Positions 54,865 through 64,000 of a DNA stretch of 64,000 nucleotides are shown in pieces. Position 1 is the first letter of the stretch, and every line of letters begins with the position of its first letter. The notes beneath the pieces are model-generated. The model made no database searches, had not been told where the DNA came from, and saw nothing but the letters and a program-made list of their open reading frames with translations. The translations under genes were made by a program, and so were the position numbers. Source of the DNA: an uncultured Carboxylicivirga sp. (lineage in GTDB: Bacteria; Bacteroidota; Bacteroidia; Bacteroidales; Marinilabiliaceae); contig CANNEA010000002.1 in NCBI GenBank assembly GCA_947503525.1, positions 1,178,001-1,242,000 on the forward strand, written 5' to 3'.

Positions 54865-55779
54865 ATGATATCCATAGTAATTCCGGTATTTAATGAAGCG
54901 GATATAATTGATGAGGTTATCGATCGATTAGTAAAGGCCGTTTCTGGTTTGGATGAATCATACGAATTGGTATTTGTGGATGATGGAAGTGCAGATGACT
55001 CTGTGGCCAATATTTTAAAGCAAAAAGACAAAAATCCACATCTAAAACTTATATCCTTATCTCGTAATTTTGGACATCAGGCAGCTATTACGGCAGGAAT
55101 GGAGCATGCTAAAGGTGAGTTTATAGGCCTAATAGATTGTGATTTGCAAGATCCACCGGAGTTGATTGAGCGAATGTATACCACCTTAAAGTCGGATCAA
55201 TTTGATGTTGTTACCGGGTTTAGAAAGGGGAGAAATGAGAGAGAAGGCAAGAGATTATTAATAAAGTTCTTTCACCGTTTATTTAGGCATACCAGCGGGT
55301 TAAGTAATATTGAGCAAACCGGTCATTTTTCAATGATGAATCGTAAGGCTATGGTAGCCTTACTGGCAATGAAGGAAAAGAACAGGTACCTTCCGGGTTT
55401 AAGAAGTTTTATGGGTTTTCGACAAACTCAGATTGAGTATGTCAGGCAGGAGCGCATAGCAGGTGAATCGAAAATGTCGATAATGCAATTGTTTAAATTG
55501 GCCGGGGATGCTTTGTTTTCATTCTCAAAATTTCCTTTGCGTTTTTGTCTTTACCTGGGACTAATCGGAATTTTGGTCTCTTTTATAGCCGGTTTACATG
55601 CATTGGTTTCTAAAGTGCTTGGTTGGGCACCCTTGGGATGGTCATCAACAACTTTAAGTATTTATTTCCTGGGATCGATTCAACTCACTTTTATGGGAGT
55701 TCTTGGAGAATACATATTCCGTATATATAAGGAATCACAGAACAGGCCATTATATTTTATTAAAGATATTTACGATTGA
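54865..55779 (+). CDS. Family 2 glycosyltransferase (DPM1/GtrB-like)
   Basis: This 304 aa protein has the GT-A nucleotide-binding start SIVIPVFNEADIIDEV, VDDGSADDS and the metal motif LIDCDLQDPPEL. Two C-terminal membrane helices lie at about 225-250 and 265-290. This build is that of enzymes that make polyprenyl-phosphate glucose or mannose as donor for GT-C enzymes. The next gene, four bases downstream, is a GT-C type protein, which supports that reading. The acceptor glycan or protein is unknown. Confidence 0.9.
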   Translation: MISIVIPVFNEADIIDEVIDRLVKAVSGLDESYELVFVDDGSADDSVANILKQKDKNPHLKLISLSRNFGHQAAITAGMEHAKGEFIGLIDCDLQDPPELIERMYTTLKSDQFDVVTGFRKGRNEREGKRLLIKFFHRLFRHTSGLSNIEQTGHFSMMNRKAMVALLAMKEKNRYLPGLRSFMGFRQTQIEYVRQERIAGESKMSIMQLFKLAGDALFSFSKFPLRFCLYLGLIGILVSFIAGLHALVSKVLGWAPLGWSSTTLSIYFLGSIQLTFMGVLGEYIFRIYKESQNRPLYFIKDIYD

Positions 55780-55783
55780 TTGG

Positions 55784-57799
55784 ATGCAGGGGGAAAGACG
55801 TTATAATATCATATTATTACTATCAAGTTTCGTGCTTTTGGGCTTTTGGCTTTTTTCATCCTTAAGTGCCGGAATATCCGGTGATGAATATGTGCACCAA
55901 AAGCATGCCGAAGATGTTGTTGAGTATTATGCCACCTGGGGAAAAAATACTTCAGCACTTGAAACACCTGTAACTAACCTTAAATATTACGGACAATCCT
56001 ATGATAATGCAGCAACGCTAATTGCAAGGCTATTTAATATCGAGGATATATTTACTCTCAGGCACATTATGAGTGTAATCGCGGCCTGGCTAATTATATT
56101 TCTTTCCTACAAACTCGGACACCACCTGGGAGGAAAGTGGGCTGGACTATTGACTGCGCTATTTCTACTATTCTCTCCACGTTTTATTGGACACTCGTTC
56201 AATAATCTTAAAGATATTCCATTTGCACTGTCTTATCTTATGTCGGTGTATTCTATGATTAGATGGATTCCTCAAGTGCCGAATCCAAAATTAAAAGAAA
56301 GTTTAATGCTTATTTTAAGTATTGCTTTTGCTATTAGTATTCGACCTGCCGGGATTTTAATGATTTGTTATCTTGTATTATTTTCAGGCCTCTGGTACGT
56401 GGTTTATGGGCGACTAAATTCCGTATCTCCTTTTTCGGTATTGAAATCCTTGTCCTTTATTATAGTCTGTGCATACTTGTTAGGATTATTGTTTTGGCCA
56501 TATGCATTGGAAAATCCATTTTGGCACCCTTTAGAATCCCATTTTATCATGTCGAATTACCCTGTAACAATGCGTCAGTTGTTTGAAGGTAAATTGTATT
56601 GGTCAGATCAATTACCGTGGTATTACATATTTAAATACATCGCCATTACTGCTCCAATATCAGTAGTATACTTGTTTTTATTTAGCCCTTTGCTTTTTAA
56701 TAAAGGTATCGGAAAGGCAATATCCACAGACAGTATTTTAGTATTGTTTTTTGTTTGTTTGTTTCCATTGATGTTTATTGTCTTTAAAGCATCCAACTTG
56801 TACGGTGGGGCTCGTCATCTCTTATTTATTATTCCGATAATATGTGTGTTGGCTGCTTTGTTTTTTGTCGGTTTATTGCGGGCAGGAGGAAAAGTATTTC
56901 CCGGGATTATCTTTAGTGTCTTGGTATTGATAGGATTTATTCAGCCTATTAAGTATATCATTAAAGACCACCCATATCAGTATACCTTTTTTAATTTAAC
57001 CGTTGGTGGATTAGAAAAGGCATATGGGGCTTACGAAACAGATTACTATTATACGTCCTTAAGACAAGGAGCAGACGAATTATGGAAACACATTCGGCAG
57101 AGTAAGGAGGATACAATAGTTGTGGCAAGTAACTTTCGAATAGAGCCTTTTGTATCAATTTACGATAAGGCAGTAAAAACAATATACACTCCCTATTATC
57201 AAAGAGGAAATGTAGATTGGGATTATGGTTTGTTTGTCCCAGCGCATCTCTATCCTCATAATTCGGCTAGCTTACATTGGCCGCCACGTGATGGAATAAT
57301 GCAAATTAGTATTGATGAAAAAGCATTGTGCGTTGGCGTAAAAAGGAATAGTAAATTGGACCATCTGGCATTTGAAGCGCTTGGTAAAAAGCAATATCAA
57401 GATGCTATTCAATTGTCAAATCAATTTACTACGGATAAACCATTTAGTTTATCGGCTAATATGAGTATGGGTGAGGCCTATTTTAATATGGGTCAATTTG
57501 ATCAAGCGCAAAAAGTTTTCAATACATGTTTATATATTTTGCCTAATTACGAGCCGGCTCAATTGCATCTGGCATTAATCGCAAAAAGTAATAACCAGAT
57601 TGAAAAAGCTATTGACCTGCTAAAGGAAATAATAAGTTTTAATCCAAAATATACGAAAGCGCATTCAGAATTAGTTTATATATATAGAGAGCTGAATAAA
57701 TTAAATTTGGCAAAAGAAGTGATTAAAGAAGGTCTTAAGAACAAACCATTTGATAAGACTTTACTTAGTCTATTAGAAGCGATAAAAAACGATAAATAG
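55784..57799 (+). CDS. GT-C (PMT/ArnT-like) membrane glycosyltransferase with C-terminal TPR
   Basis: This 671 aa protein starts at the ATG at 55784, four bases after the GT2 gene; the longer frame inside that gene is rejected. About ten membrane helices fill residues 10-410. The first periplasmic loop contains the acidic pair SGDEYVHQK expected for GT-C catalysis. Residues about 520-671 contain TPR repeats (ANMSMGEAYFNMGQFDQAQKVF in part, AIDLLKEIISFNPKYTKAHSEL). It should use a lipid-linked sugar to glycosylate a lipid or protein on the periplasmic side. Confidence 0.82.
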   Translation: MQGERRYNIILLLSSFVLLGFWLFSSLSAGISGDEYVHQKHAEDVVEYYATWGKNTSALETPVTNLKYYGQSYDNAATLIARLFNIEDIFTLRHIMSVIAAWLIIFLSYKLGHHLGGKWAGLLTALFLLFSPRFIGHSFNNLKDIPFALSYLMSVYSMIRWIPQVPNPKLKESLMLILSIAFAISIRPAGILMICYLVLFSGLWYVVYGRLNSVSPFSVLKSLSFIIVCAYLLGLLFWPYALENPFWHPLESHFIMSNYPVTMRQLFEGKLYWSDQLPWYYIFKYIAITAPISVVYLFLFSPLLFNKGIGKAISTDSILVLFFVCLFPLMFIVFKASNLYGGARHLLFIIPIICVLAALFFVGLLRAGGKVFPGIIFSVLVLIGFIQPIKYIIKDHPYQYTFFNLTVGGLEKAYGAYETDYYYTSLRQGADELWKHIRQSKEDTIVVASNFRIEPFVSIYDKAVKTIYTPYYQRGNVDWDYGLFVPAHLYPHNSASLHWPPRDGIMQISIDEKALCVGVKRNSKLDHLAFEALGKKQYQDAIQLSNQFTTDKPFSLSANMSMGEAYFNMGQFDQAQKVFNTCLYILPNYEPAQLHLALIAKSNNQIEKAIDLLKEIISFNPKYTKAHSELVYIYRELNKLNLAKEVIKEGLKNKPFDKTLLSLLEAIKNDK

Positions 57800-57815
57800 T
57801 TTAAATATTAATTAG

Positions 57816-57875
57816 GATGAAACAAGGCATATACATCTCCTCTCATTGAGAAATTTGAAAATGGCGAGTTTCATC
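57816..57875 (+). other. Possible structured leader of the small membrane protein gene
   Basis: GATGAAAC at 57816-57823 and GTTTCATC at 57868-57875 form a perfect 8-bp long-range stem around a small hairpin TCTC-ATT-GAGA at 57841-57851. It lies 32 bases before the next start codon. The repeat could be chance in AT-rich DNA. Confidence 0.3.
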
Positions 57876-57907
57876 GTATTCCATTGGAAATTAAAAAATA
57901 AAATGTG

Positions 57908-58159
57908 ATGAAAAGAGTATTAGTTTGTTTAGTTGTAAGTTTGATGTTGGCCACGGCCGGTTCTTTTGTTAATTTTATGGTTGCTCAGGATGGAGGGGTG
58001 GCTGATACTTTATCTATTGATGATATGCCACCGGTATTGTATCAGGAAGAAGAGGAAGAAGAGCCTGCTAAGTCGAGTACAGGAGTATATGTGGCTATTG
58101 CAGCCGGGGTATTGGTTGCTATAGTTGTTGGTGCAAGAATGGCTAAAAAGAAGAAGTAA
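57908..58159 (+). CDS. Small two-helix membrane protein with acidic linker
   Basis: This 83 aa protein starts at the ATG at 57908; a GTG one codon earlier is less likely. An N-terminal hydrophobic segment (about 3-26) may be a signal peptide or helix. It is followed by a polar region with six consecutive Glu near residue 50, a second helix (about 60-77) and a KKKK end. I do not recognise a family. A single-gene unit between the GT-C gene and a terminator. Confidence 0.6.
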   Translation: MKRVLVCLVVSLMLATAGSFVNFMVAQDGGVADTLSIDDMPPVLYQEEEEEEPAKSSTGVYVAIAAGVLVAIVVGARMAKKKK

Positions 58160-58180
58160 TATTAGTCAAATGGAATAAAT

Positions 58181-58210
58181 AAAGGCAAGCCAATTTGGCT
58201 TGCCTTTGTA
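58181..58210. terminator. Bidirectional terminator before fabD
   Basis: AAAGGCAAGCCA (58181-58192) and TGGCTTGCCTTT (58196-58207) form a perfect 12-bp stem with the loop ATT. It lies between two converging genes. The core is the same GGCAAGCC/GGCTTGCC pair as in the his attenuator, with the arms exchanged. Confidence 0.88.
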
Positions 58211-58261
58211 TTATGTATTCCATAGATTTTAGCAATAACTAGTAATCTATTGATCTTAGTA

Positions 58262-59152
58262 TTATCCTTGAAAAGTACTGAACCCTGTAGTTTCCATTTT
58301 ACGATCTACTTTCTTCACCAAACCTTGAAGAACTTTTCCAGGTCCAACTTCTGTATATGAAGAAACACCATCTGTAATCATATTCTGAATGGTTTGAGTC
58401 CAACGAACAGGTGCTGTCAATTGTGCTACCAGATTCTTTTTGATTTCAGCAGGATCTGATACAGCTTGAGCATTTACATTTTGGTAAACCGGGCAAATTG
58501 GAGCCTCTATTTTAGTCGCTTCGATCGCTGCAGCTAACTCGGTACGCGCAGGCTCCATTAATGGAGAATGAAATGCACCGCCTACAGGAAGCTTAATTGC
58601 ACGTTTTGCACCTTTTTCTGTTAATAACTCACATGCTTTATCAACACCAGCAATTGAACCAGAGATAACTAATTGTCCAGGGCAATTATAATTTGCTGCT
58701 ACAACAACTTCATCAATGCTTTCGCATACCTCTTCAACAACTGCATCTTCTAAACCTACGATTGCCGCCATAGTTGATGGTTCTGCTTCACAAGCTTTTT
58801 GCATGGCTAATGCACGCTGCGATACTAACTTTAAACCATCTTCAAAATTCATTGCTCCAGCAGAAACCAAAGCAGAAAATTCACCAAGAGAGTGACCAGC
58901 TGTCATTTCAGGTTTAAAAGCCTCGCCTAAAGTTTTGGCCAATATAACAGAATGCAGAAAAATTGCAGGTTGTGTTACCTTTGTTTGTTTAAGGTCCTCA
59001 TCAGTTCCTTCAAACATAAGGTCGGTAATGCGAAATCCTAAAATTTCATTCGCTTTCTCAAATAATTCTTTGGCCACAGGAGAGTTGTCATACATATCCT
59101 TACCCATACCAACATACTGAGCACCTTGCCCAGGAAATACAAATGCCTTCAT
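58262..59152 (-). CDS. fabD: Malonyl-CoA:ACP transacylase
   Basis: FabD loads malonyl groups on acyl carrier protein for fatty acid synthesis. The 296 aa protein starts MKAFVFPGQGAQYVGMGKDM, has the nucleophile Ser in AGHSLGEFSAL near residue 92, the GQLVISG segment and the catalytic His in GGAFHSPLM near 200. Length and motifs are standard. It is a single-gene unit on the minus strand with a candidate promoter about 100 bases upstream. Confidence 0.96.
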   Translation of the reverse strand: MKAFVFPGQGAQYVGMGKDMYDNSPVAKELFEKANEILGFRITDLMFEGTDEDLKQTKVTQPAIFLHSVILAKTLGEAFKPEMTAGHSLGEFSALVSAGAMNFEDGLKLVSQRALAMQKACEAEPSTMAAIVGLEDAVVEEVCESIDEVVVAANYNCPGQLVISGSIAGVDKACELLTEKGAKRAIKLPVGGAFHSPLMEPARTELAAAIEATKIEAPICPVYQNVNAQAVSDPAEIKKNLVAQLTAPVRWTQTIQNMITDGVSSYTEVGPGKVLQGLVKKVDRKMETTGFSTFQG

Positions 59153-59254
59153 GTGTATTGTTTTTGATTTTTACTTTTCCAAGTATTTAATACCCTTGCC
59201 AGCTTATGTCAAAGGTTCTTGGTTATTAGTATTTTCACTCATTTTATCAGGCTG

Positions 59255-59262
59255 CAAAGGTA
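59255..59262 (-). promoter_or_regulatory. Candidate -7 box for fabD
   Basis: Read on the minus strand this is TACCTTTG followed by CAGCC, identical in form to the rpsL -7 boxes. A clear -33 TTTG at the right distance was not found. Confidence 0.4.
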
Positions 59263-59316
59263 AAGCAAATAATTTCAATTGATAAAATTTAATTTCAATA
59301 TCCGTTTTTTAGCGAT

Positions 59317-60849
59317 CTATTCATTTGCTAAGTCCCACAGCATTATAAAGCTAGTTTTAACAATAGCTTCAAATTTGTTCCAATCGATTTTTTCAACAGT
59401 ATCATCCGGCATATGATACTGTGGGTGGCCTTCTGTATGAAACCAAATGATGGGAATATCTTTTCGTGCAAAAGGGGCGTTGTCACTTCCACTTGTGGGT
59501 TTATCCCAAGGTTTTGGACTGATCCTAAGCCCCAAGTTATATTCTTCAACTATGCTTTTGGCTTTGATTATTGACCTATCCCAACTTGCAGTATATATGA
59601 AACTAACAATTGAGTCTGGCTTCGAAGGATCGGCACTTCGGCCAACCATGTCGTAATTGTGGTAATATTTAATGTTTTCAATTCCATCGAAAGTATTTGC
59701 GAAATAGCTGGAACCGTGTAATCCTCTTTCTTCAGCAGTCCAGTTGGCAAAAATAATCGTTCGTTTTGGTTGAATGCCGGTTGCCATAAAGGCTTTAGCT
59801 ATTGTAGCTGTTCCAATTGCACCTGAGGCATTATCATCTGCGCCATTCCAAATATGACCATCATAATTACCCAGATGATCGTAATGTCCTCCAACAACGA
59901 TTATTTCATTGGGATAGGTTGATCCCTCAATTTTTGCTACAATATTATTACAAGAACATTCCTGGTTGTTGGCGTTGACATCAAGTTGAATATCACTTGA
60001 TATTACAATGGGTTTAACTTTTCCCTTTTGTAAGCTGTTAAGGTAGTTTTTGAGTTGCTCATCAAATTCTGGAATTAATTGATCGATGATATCTTTTGAG
60101 ATTAAATAATAATACGGTTCTGTCCTACTATAAGGATTAGGGTAATAACTTTTTTTATAAATGCCCGATGAGCGTTTGTGGGGTTTTTCACTATCCTTAT
60201 TCTGATTTTTATATTTATTTAGATGAGGGTCATTAAGATCAAATTCAAAAACAGCAAAGGCATTTGATTCTTTTAATGTTTGAGCTTTTATCTTATTCCA
60301 TTCTCTTTCGTCATGTTCTTTATACCATTTGTTAAGTCTTGAATTGTATTTAGTTTCGGGCAATCCTTTAAGGCGAATAACGATTTTGTTTTCATACGAT
60401 GTCAGATCCATTTCGGAAATACTCCCATCGTTTAATCCATATCCTGCCCATATTACTTCACAATTGCGATTAAACGATTTTACAACACGTTCCGATCTAA
60501 AATCTTCAGGAAAATTAAAAAGAACCTTTTCGTCATTATTCTTAATGCTTATTGTTGCGGAATGTGGTTTATGAGCAATGTTTAAAGGCACAGGTTGATA
60601 AAAGGTTTTATTTGCACCTGCCGGAGATAATCCATATTGTTGGTAAAGGGAGGCAAGATATTCACCTGCAATTTTAGCCCCTTCACTACATGCTTCTCTT
60701 CCGGCTAATACATCAGACGATAAAAAGGTTAATTGACTTTCTAAAGTTTTTCGCTTGATAACGGCGAGTCCATTTTGAACCGGATTTTGAGCCAGGGTTG
60801 CTGCCACAATAAGAAGTGAAAAAATAGAAGAGAATAATCTTTTCATCAT
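59317..60849 (-). CDS. Exported M28-family zinc peptidase
   Basis: This 510 aa protein has a signal peptide (about residues 1-20, ending ATLAQ), then an M28 aminopeptidase-type catalytic domain. Metal ligands in order are His and Asp in VGGHYDHLG and GADDNASGA (bridging Asp), the Glu pair in TAEERGLHG with the general base, Asp in DMVGRSADPS, and His in PQYHMPDDT near residue 480. An inserted PA-like region lies at about 110-285. It degrades peptides in the periplasm or outside the cell. It diverges from rpsL. Confidence 0.9.
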   Translation of the reverse strand: MMKRLFSSIFSLLIVAATLAQNPVQNGLAVIKRKTLESQLTFLSSDVLAGREACSEGAKIAGEYLASLYQQYGLSPAGANKTFYQPVPLNIAHKPHSATISIKNNDEKVLFNFPEDFRSERVVKSFNRNCEVIWAGYGLNDGSISEMDLTSYENKIVIRLKGLPETKYNSRLNKWYKEHDEREWNKIKAQTLKESNAFAVFEFDLNDPHLNKYKNQNKDSEKPHKRSSGIYKKSYYPNPYSRTEPYYYLISKDIIDQLIPEFDEQLKNYLNSLQKGKVKPIVISSDIQLDVNANNQECSCNNIVAKIEGSTYPNEIIVVGGHYDHLGNYDGHIWNGADDNASGAIGTATIAKAFMATGIQPKRTIIFANWTAEERGLHGSSYFANTFDGIENIKYYHNYDMVGRSADPSKPDSIVSFIYTASWDRSIIKAKSIVEEYNLGLRISPKPWDKPTSGSDNAPFARKDIPIIWFHTEGHPQYHMPDDTVEKIDWNKFEAIVKTSFIMLWDLANE

Positions 60850-61226
60850 AAGTGTGTTTTATTCAAAGTTATGAGATGTTTTGAATAGAAGTAGCCTTTT
60901 TTCGATAAAAAAGGATTGATAAGATTAGGCCCGAGAAACTAGTAGATTTTTATTTTTTATTTTTTTGACAATATGGATTGCAGATTGAAATGAATGTTAA
61001 TGATTACTAACAAATTGTTTTTTAGGAAGAAAATGAGGCTTTAAGTGAAAAAAAACAATGTAAGTTTTGCTCTTTTTTAATTGAAAATTAGTACTTTTGC
61101 AGCGCTTTTTTGTCTAAAAATGCCAAAGGAGTTGAAAATCAGTGGGGTTTTTAAAGGTAATAGTGTACCTTTGCAGGCCGTTTTAGATTGAAAAAAAGAT
61201 TGTTTAATACAATATATTTAAATTTT
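60850..61226. promoter_or_regulatory. Divergent region upstream of rpsL with tandem promoters
   Basis: These 377 bases hold no gene. On the plus strand two -7 boxes, TACTTTTGCAGCGC at 61092-61105 and TACCTTTGCAGGCC at 61166-61179, share TAnnTTTGCAG. They lie 135 and 61 bases before the rpsL start. A TTTG at 61066-61069 lies 22 bases upstream of the first box; the second has no good -33 box. On the minus strand TAACTTTG (plus 60864-60871) is a candidate -7 box for the M28 peptidase, giving a very short leader. Confidence 0.55.
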
Positions 61227-61610
61227 ATGCCAACAATTCATCAGTTAGTTAGAAAAGGACGAAACAAGCAGGTGGACAAAAGTAAGTCACGTGCTTTGGA
61301 TGCATGTCCTCAAAGACGAGGCGTGTGTGTGAGGGTATATACCACCACACCTAAGAAGCCTAACTCAGCAATGAGAAAGGTAGCCAGGGTACGTTTAACC
61401 AATGGTAAAGAGGTTAATGCTTACATTCCAGGAGAAGGACACAACTTGCAGGAACACAGTATTGTACTTGTTCGCGGGGGTAGGGTAAAAGATTTACCGG
61501 GTGTTCGTTATCACTTGATTCGTGGTGCTTTAGATGCATCAGGAGTAGACGGTCGTACGCAGCGCCGTTCAAAATACGGAACTAAAAAGCCGAAAGCTGC
61601 TAAGAAGTAA
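61227..61610 (+). CDS. rpsL: 30S ribosomal protein S12
   Basis: S12 lines the decoding centre of the small ribosomal subunit. The ATG at 61227 gives [15 protein letters not shown] and 127 aa; a TTG 13 codons earlier is rejected. The conserved [20 protein letters not shown] and [17 protein letters not shown] blocks are intact. Lys at the streptomycin-resistance position (in TPKKPNS) and the PGVRYH Lys/Arg region look wild type. It opens the rpsL-rpsG-fusA block. Confidence 0.98.
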   Translation: MPTIHQLVRKGRNKQVDKSKSRALDACPQRRGVCVRVYTTTPKKPNSAMRKVARVRLTNGKEVNAYIPGEGHNLQEHSIVLVRGGRVKDLPGVRYHLIRGALDASGVDGRTQRRSKYGTKKPKAAKK

Positions 61611-61719
61611 TAATTGTGTAGTGCGTTGTTTACTTGGATAGTACTGGATGAGTAAATGCGAAAGCGTTGAAGACTAGGAACGACAGCCAAGGATAATAGC
61701 AAAGTAAACAAAAAGAAAG

Positions 61720-62196
61720 ATGAGAAAAAGTAAACCAAAAAAGAGGATCATTCTACCAGATCCACGTTTTAACGACACTCAGGTAACGCAGTTCGTGAAT
61801 AACCTGATGTTGGATGGAAAGAAATCCATCGCTTTCAAAATTTTCTACGATGCCATGGATCGTATGGCTGACAAAGCAGAAAAAGAAGGTAAGCCAGTAT
61901 TGGAAATGTTCAAGAAAGCACTTGAAAACATTACTCCTGCGGTGGAGGTTAAAAGCCGTCGTGTTGGTGGGGCTACATTTCAGGTTCCAACGGAGATTCG
62001 TCCAGCCCGTAAGATGTCCATCAGCATGAAGAACTTGATTTTATTCGCTCGTAAACGTAGTGGAAAATCAATGGCAGAGAAGTTGTCTGCTGAAATTGTT
62101 GCTGCATATAATTTAGAAGGCGCTGCCTTTAAAAAGAAAGAAGACATGCATAAGATGGCGGAAGCTAACCGTGCATTTGCTCACTTCAGATTTTAA
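61720..62196 (+). CDS. rpsG: 30S ribosomal protein S7
   Basis: S7 nucleates the 3' domain of 16S rRNA and contacts the exit-site tRNA. The 158 aa protein begins [19 protein letters not shown] and includes [39 protein letters not shown] and [15 protein letters not shown], all typical. A 109-base gap separates it from rpsL, and fusA follows after 29 bases. Confidence 0.98.
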   Translation: MRKSKPKKRIILPDPRFNDTQVTQFVNNLMLDGKKSIAFKIFYDAMDRMADKAEKEGKPVLEMFKKALENITPAVEVKSRRVGGATFQVPTEIRPARKMSISMKNLILFARKRSGKSMAEKLSAEIVAAYNLEGAAFKKKEDMHKMAEANRAFAHFRF

Positions 62197-62225
62197 TCAA
62201 CTATAACTTTAAGGATTTTATTGTC

Positions 62226-64000
62226 ATGGGAAAGGCAGATCTTAAAAAGACCAGAAACATTGGGATTATGGCCCATATCGATGCTGGTAAAACAACGACT
62301 ACAGAGCGTATCTTGTTTTATACCGGTATTACTCACAAAATTGGTGAGGTACACGATGGTGCCGCTACAATGGACTGGATGGAACAGGAGCAAGAGCGTG
62401 GTATTACCATTACCTCTGCAGCTGTAACAACAAACTGGATTTATGAAGGTGTTGAGAATAAAATCAACATTATTGATACACCAGGACACGTTGACTTTAC
62501 TGTTGAGGTAGAGCGTTCGTTACGTGTGTTAGATGGAGCGGTTGCTTTATTTTGTGCTGTAGGTGGTGTAGAGCCACAATCTGAAACTGTTTGGCGTCAA
62601 GCTAATAAATACAATGTTCCACGTATCGGATTCGTTAATAAAATGGACCGTTCGGGAGCTAACTTTTTCGAAGTAGTTCGTCAGGTGCGCGAGATGTTGG
62701 GTGCAAATCCAATTCCGTTGCAGATTCCTATCGGAGCTGAAGAAAACTTTGAAGGTGTTATCGATTTGATCGAGAACAAAGCGGTGGTTTGGTTCGACGA
62801 TGAGCAAATGGGTTCTCGTTACGAACTACAGGAGATTCCTGAAAACTTGAAAGCAGAAGCAGAAGAGTGGAGAGGAAAATTAGTTGAAGCCGTTGCTGAG
62901 CACGATGATGAATTGATGGAGCGTTATTTCGAAGATCCTGATTCAATTACACGTGATCAAATGATAGAAGTAATTCGTAAAGCAACAATTGCTCAAACAA
63001 TTACTCCTATGATGTGTGGTTCAGCCTTTAAAAACAAGGGTGTTCAACGTCTGTTAGATGCCGTTATTCAGTATTTACCTAGTCCTGCGGACATTGGTAA
63101 AATTGAGGGTTTGAATCCAAAAACTGAAGAAGAGGTTGCTTATGAAATGGATGAAGATGAGCCATTGTCAGCATTAGCATTTAAAATTGCTACCGACCCA
63201 TTTGTTGGTCGTTTGGCATTTATGCGTGTTTACTCTGGTAAAATCGATGCCGGTTCATATGTGTTAAATACACGTACTAATAAAAAAGAGCGTATTTCAC
63301 GTTTATATCAAATGAAATCTAACAAGCAGTTACCTCGCGAGGTAATTGGAGCTGGTGATATTTGTGCTGGTGTTGGTTTCAAAGATATCCGTACTGGTGA
63401 TACGCTTTGTAATGAAAAACACCCTATCATTCTTGAATCAATGGATTTCCCAGAGCCAGTAATTGGTGTTGCGGTTGAGCCATTGTCTCAAAAAGATATG
63501 GATAAGATGGGTGTTGCTCTTGGTAAATTATCTGAAGAGGATCCAACATTCCGCGTTCAAACTAATGATGAAACAGGACAAACTGTAATTAGTGGTATGG
63601 GTGAGCTTCACCTTGAAGTACTAATCGACCGTTTAAAGCGTGAATTCAAAGTTGAATGTAACCAGGGAATGCCTCAGGTAACTTACAAAGAAACCATTAC
63701 TCAGGAAGTAGAGCTTCGCGAAGTATTCAAGAAGCAGTCTGGTGGTCGTGGTAAATTTGCCGATATTCAATTCCGTATGGGACCTGCTGATGAAGGAAAA
63801 TCTGGTCTTCAGTTTGAAAGCATCATTAAAGGTGGTAACATACCGAAAGAATATATTCCTTCAATTGAAAAAGGATTTAAGGAAGCCATGTTAAATGGTG
63901 TACTTGCTGGTAATGAAGTTGAAAACTTGAAAGTAACAGTTTTTGATGGTTCTTTCCACGCAGTCGATTCTGATCAATTGTCATTTGAGATTTGTGCTCG
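62226..64000 (+). CDS. fusA: Elongation factor G (3' end beyond window)
   Basis: EF-G drives GTP-dependent translocation. The frame is open from [20 protein letters not shown] at 62226 to the window end, about 591 of roughly 700 residues. The GTPase motifs AHIDAGKTT (G1), ERGITI (G2), DTPGHVDF (G3) and NKMDRSGA (G4) are intact, and domains II and III and part of IV are present. It belongs to the rpsL-rpsG-fusA operon, as in the str operon of other bacteria. The canonical motifs and location argue for the housekeeping copy. Confidence 0.97.
   Translation, partial: MGKADLKKTRNIGIMAHIDAGKTTTTERILFYTGITHKIGEVHDGAATMDWMEQEQERGITITSAAVTTNWIYEGVENKINIIDTPGHVDFTVEVERSLRVLDGAVALFCAVGGVEPQSETVWRQANKYNVPRIGFVNKMDRSGANFFEVVRQVREMLGANPIPLQIPIGAEENFEGVIDLIENKAVVWFDDEQMGSRYELQEIPENLKAEAEEWRGKLVEAVAEHDDELMERYFEDPDSITRDQMIEVIRKATIAQTITPMMCGSAFKNKGVQRLLDAVIQYLPSPADIGKIEGLNPKTEEEVAYEMDEDEPLSALAFKIATDPFVGRLAFMRVYSGKIDAGSYVLNTRTNKKERISRLYQMKSNKQLPREVIGAGDICAGVGFKDIRTGDTLCNEKHPIILESMDFPEPVIGVAVEPLSQKDMDKMGVALGKLSEEDPTFRVQTNDETGQTVISGMGELHLEVLIDRLKREFKVECNQGMPQVTYKETITQEVELREVFKKQSGGRGKFADIQFRMGPADEGKSGLQFESIIKGGNIPKEYIPSIEKGFKEAMLNGVLAGNEVENLKVTVFDGSFHAVDSDQLSFEICA

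Noticed and set aside
55703-55783. Start of the GT-C gene inside the GT2 gene
   Set aside because: The ATG at 55784, four bases after the GT2 stop, gives a clean N-terminus before the first helix.
58181-58207. Dispersed repeat family shared with the his attenuator hairpin (19531-19557)
   Set aside because: Only the hairpin core is alike; both are explained as intrinsic terminators with similar GC-rich arms.

Overview
The window looks like chromosomal DNA of a low-GC member of the Bacteroidota, probably a Marinilabiliales/Bacteroidales-type facultative anaerobe; the genus is not resolved. The evidence is promoters of the TTTG-N19/20-TAnnTTTG type, weak Shine-Dalgarno sequences, a T9SS-type sorting tail, FISUMP-domain surface proteins, a DUF4492-cydAB locus, DUF294-linked sodium symporter genes and an rpsL-rpsG-fusA block. 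No rRNA, tRNA, insertion sequence, prophage or CRISPR array was seen.

Layout. 0-2.4 kb: the tail of a histidine operon (hisF, hisIE) followed by an HD-domain and a C_GCAxxG_C_C protein. 2.4-7.3 kb: two small envelope genes on the minus strand, then a MATE exporter behind an unusual structured leader and a short upstream ORF, then a lipoprotein metallopeptidase. 7.3-11.4 kb: an ECF sigma factor diverging from a cytochrome bd operon (DUF4492, cydA, cydB and a 41-residue membrane peptide). 11.5-19.3 kb, minus strand: a two-subunit sodium/solute symporter whose small subunit carries a large extra loop, then TPR, phosphoesterase and Cache-PAS-CBS-DUF294 genes, plus pssA. 19.4-24.9 kb: a second histidine block (hisG-hisD-hisC-esterase-hisB) controlled by an attenuator with a five-histidine leader peptide. 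25-33 kb: duplicated FISUMP proteins, a sensor kinase/response regulator pair and small secreted proteins. 33-38 kb: a receiver-like/PEP-synthase-like hybrid and acetyl-CoA synthetase.

38.2-54.8 kb is the most interesting region. A membrane-spanning regulator (degenerate PI-PLC-like and LamG outside, SARP-like winged helix and BTAD inside) precedes a co-directional run of eleven genes. These encode a tetraheme NapC/NrfH-type cytochrome fused to an FGE-sulfatase-like domain, four Tat-exported Gfo/Idh/MocA oxidoreductases, a ThuA-HEAT lipoprotein, a DUF1080 protein, an exported and a cytosolic AP-endonuclease-2-type TIM barrel, an MFS importer and a cytosolic Gfo/Idh/MocA enzyme. I infer a periplasmic sugar or cyclitol oxidation pathway of the 3-keto-glycoside type, possibly connected to the quinone pool by the cytochrome fusion. 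There is no SusC/SusD pair and no classical glycoside hydrolase.

54.8-64 kb: a GT2/GT-C glycosyltransferase pair, a small membrane protein, fabD and an M28 peptidase on the minus strand, and the translation block rpsL-rpsG-fusA, with fusA cut by the window end.
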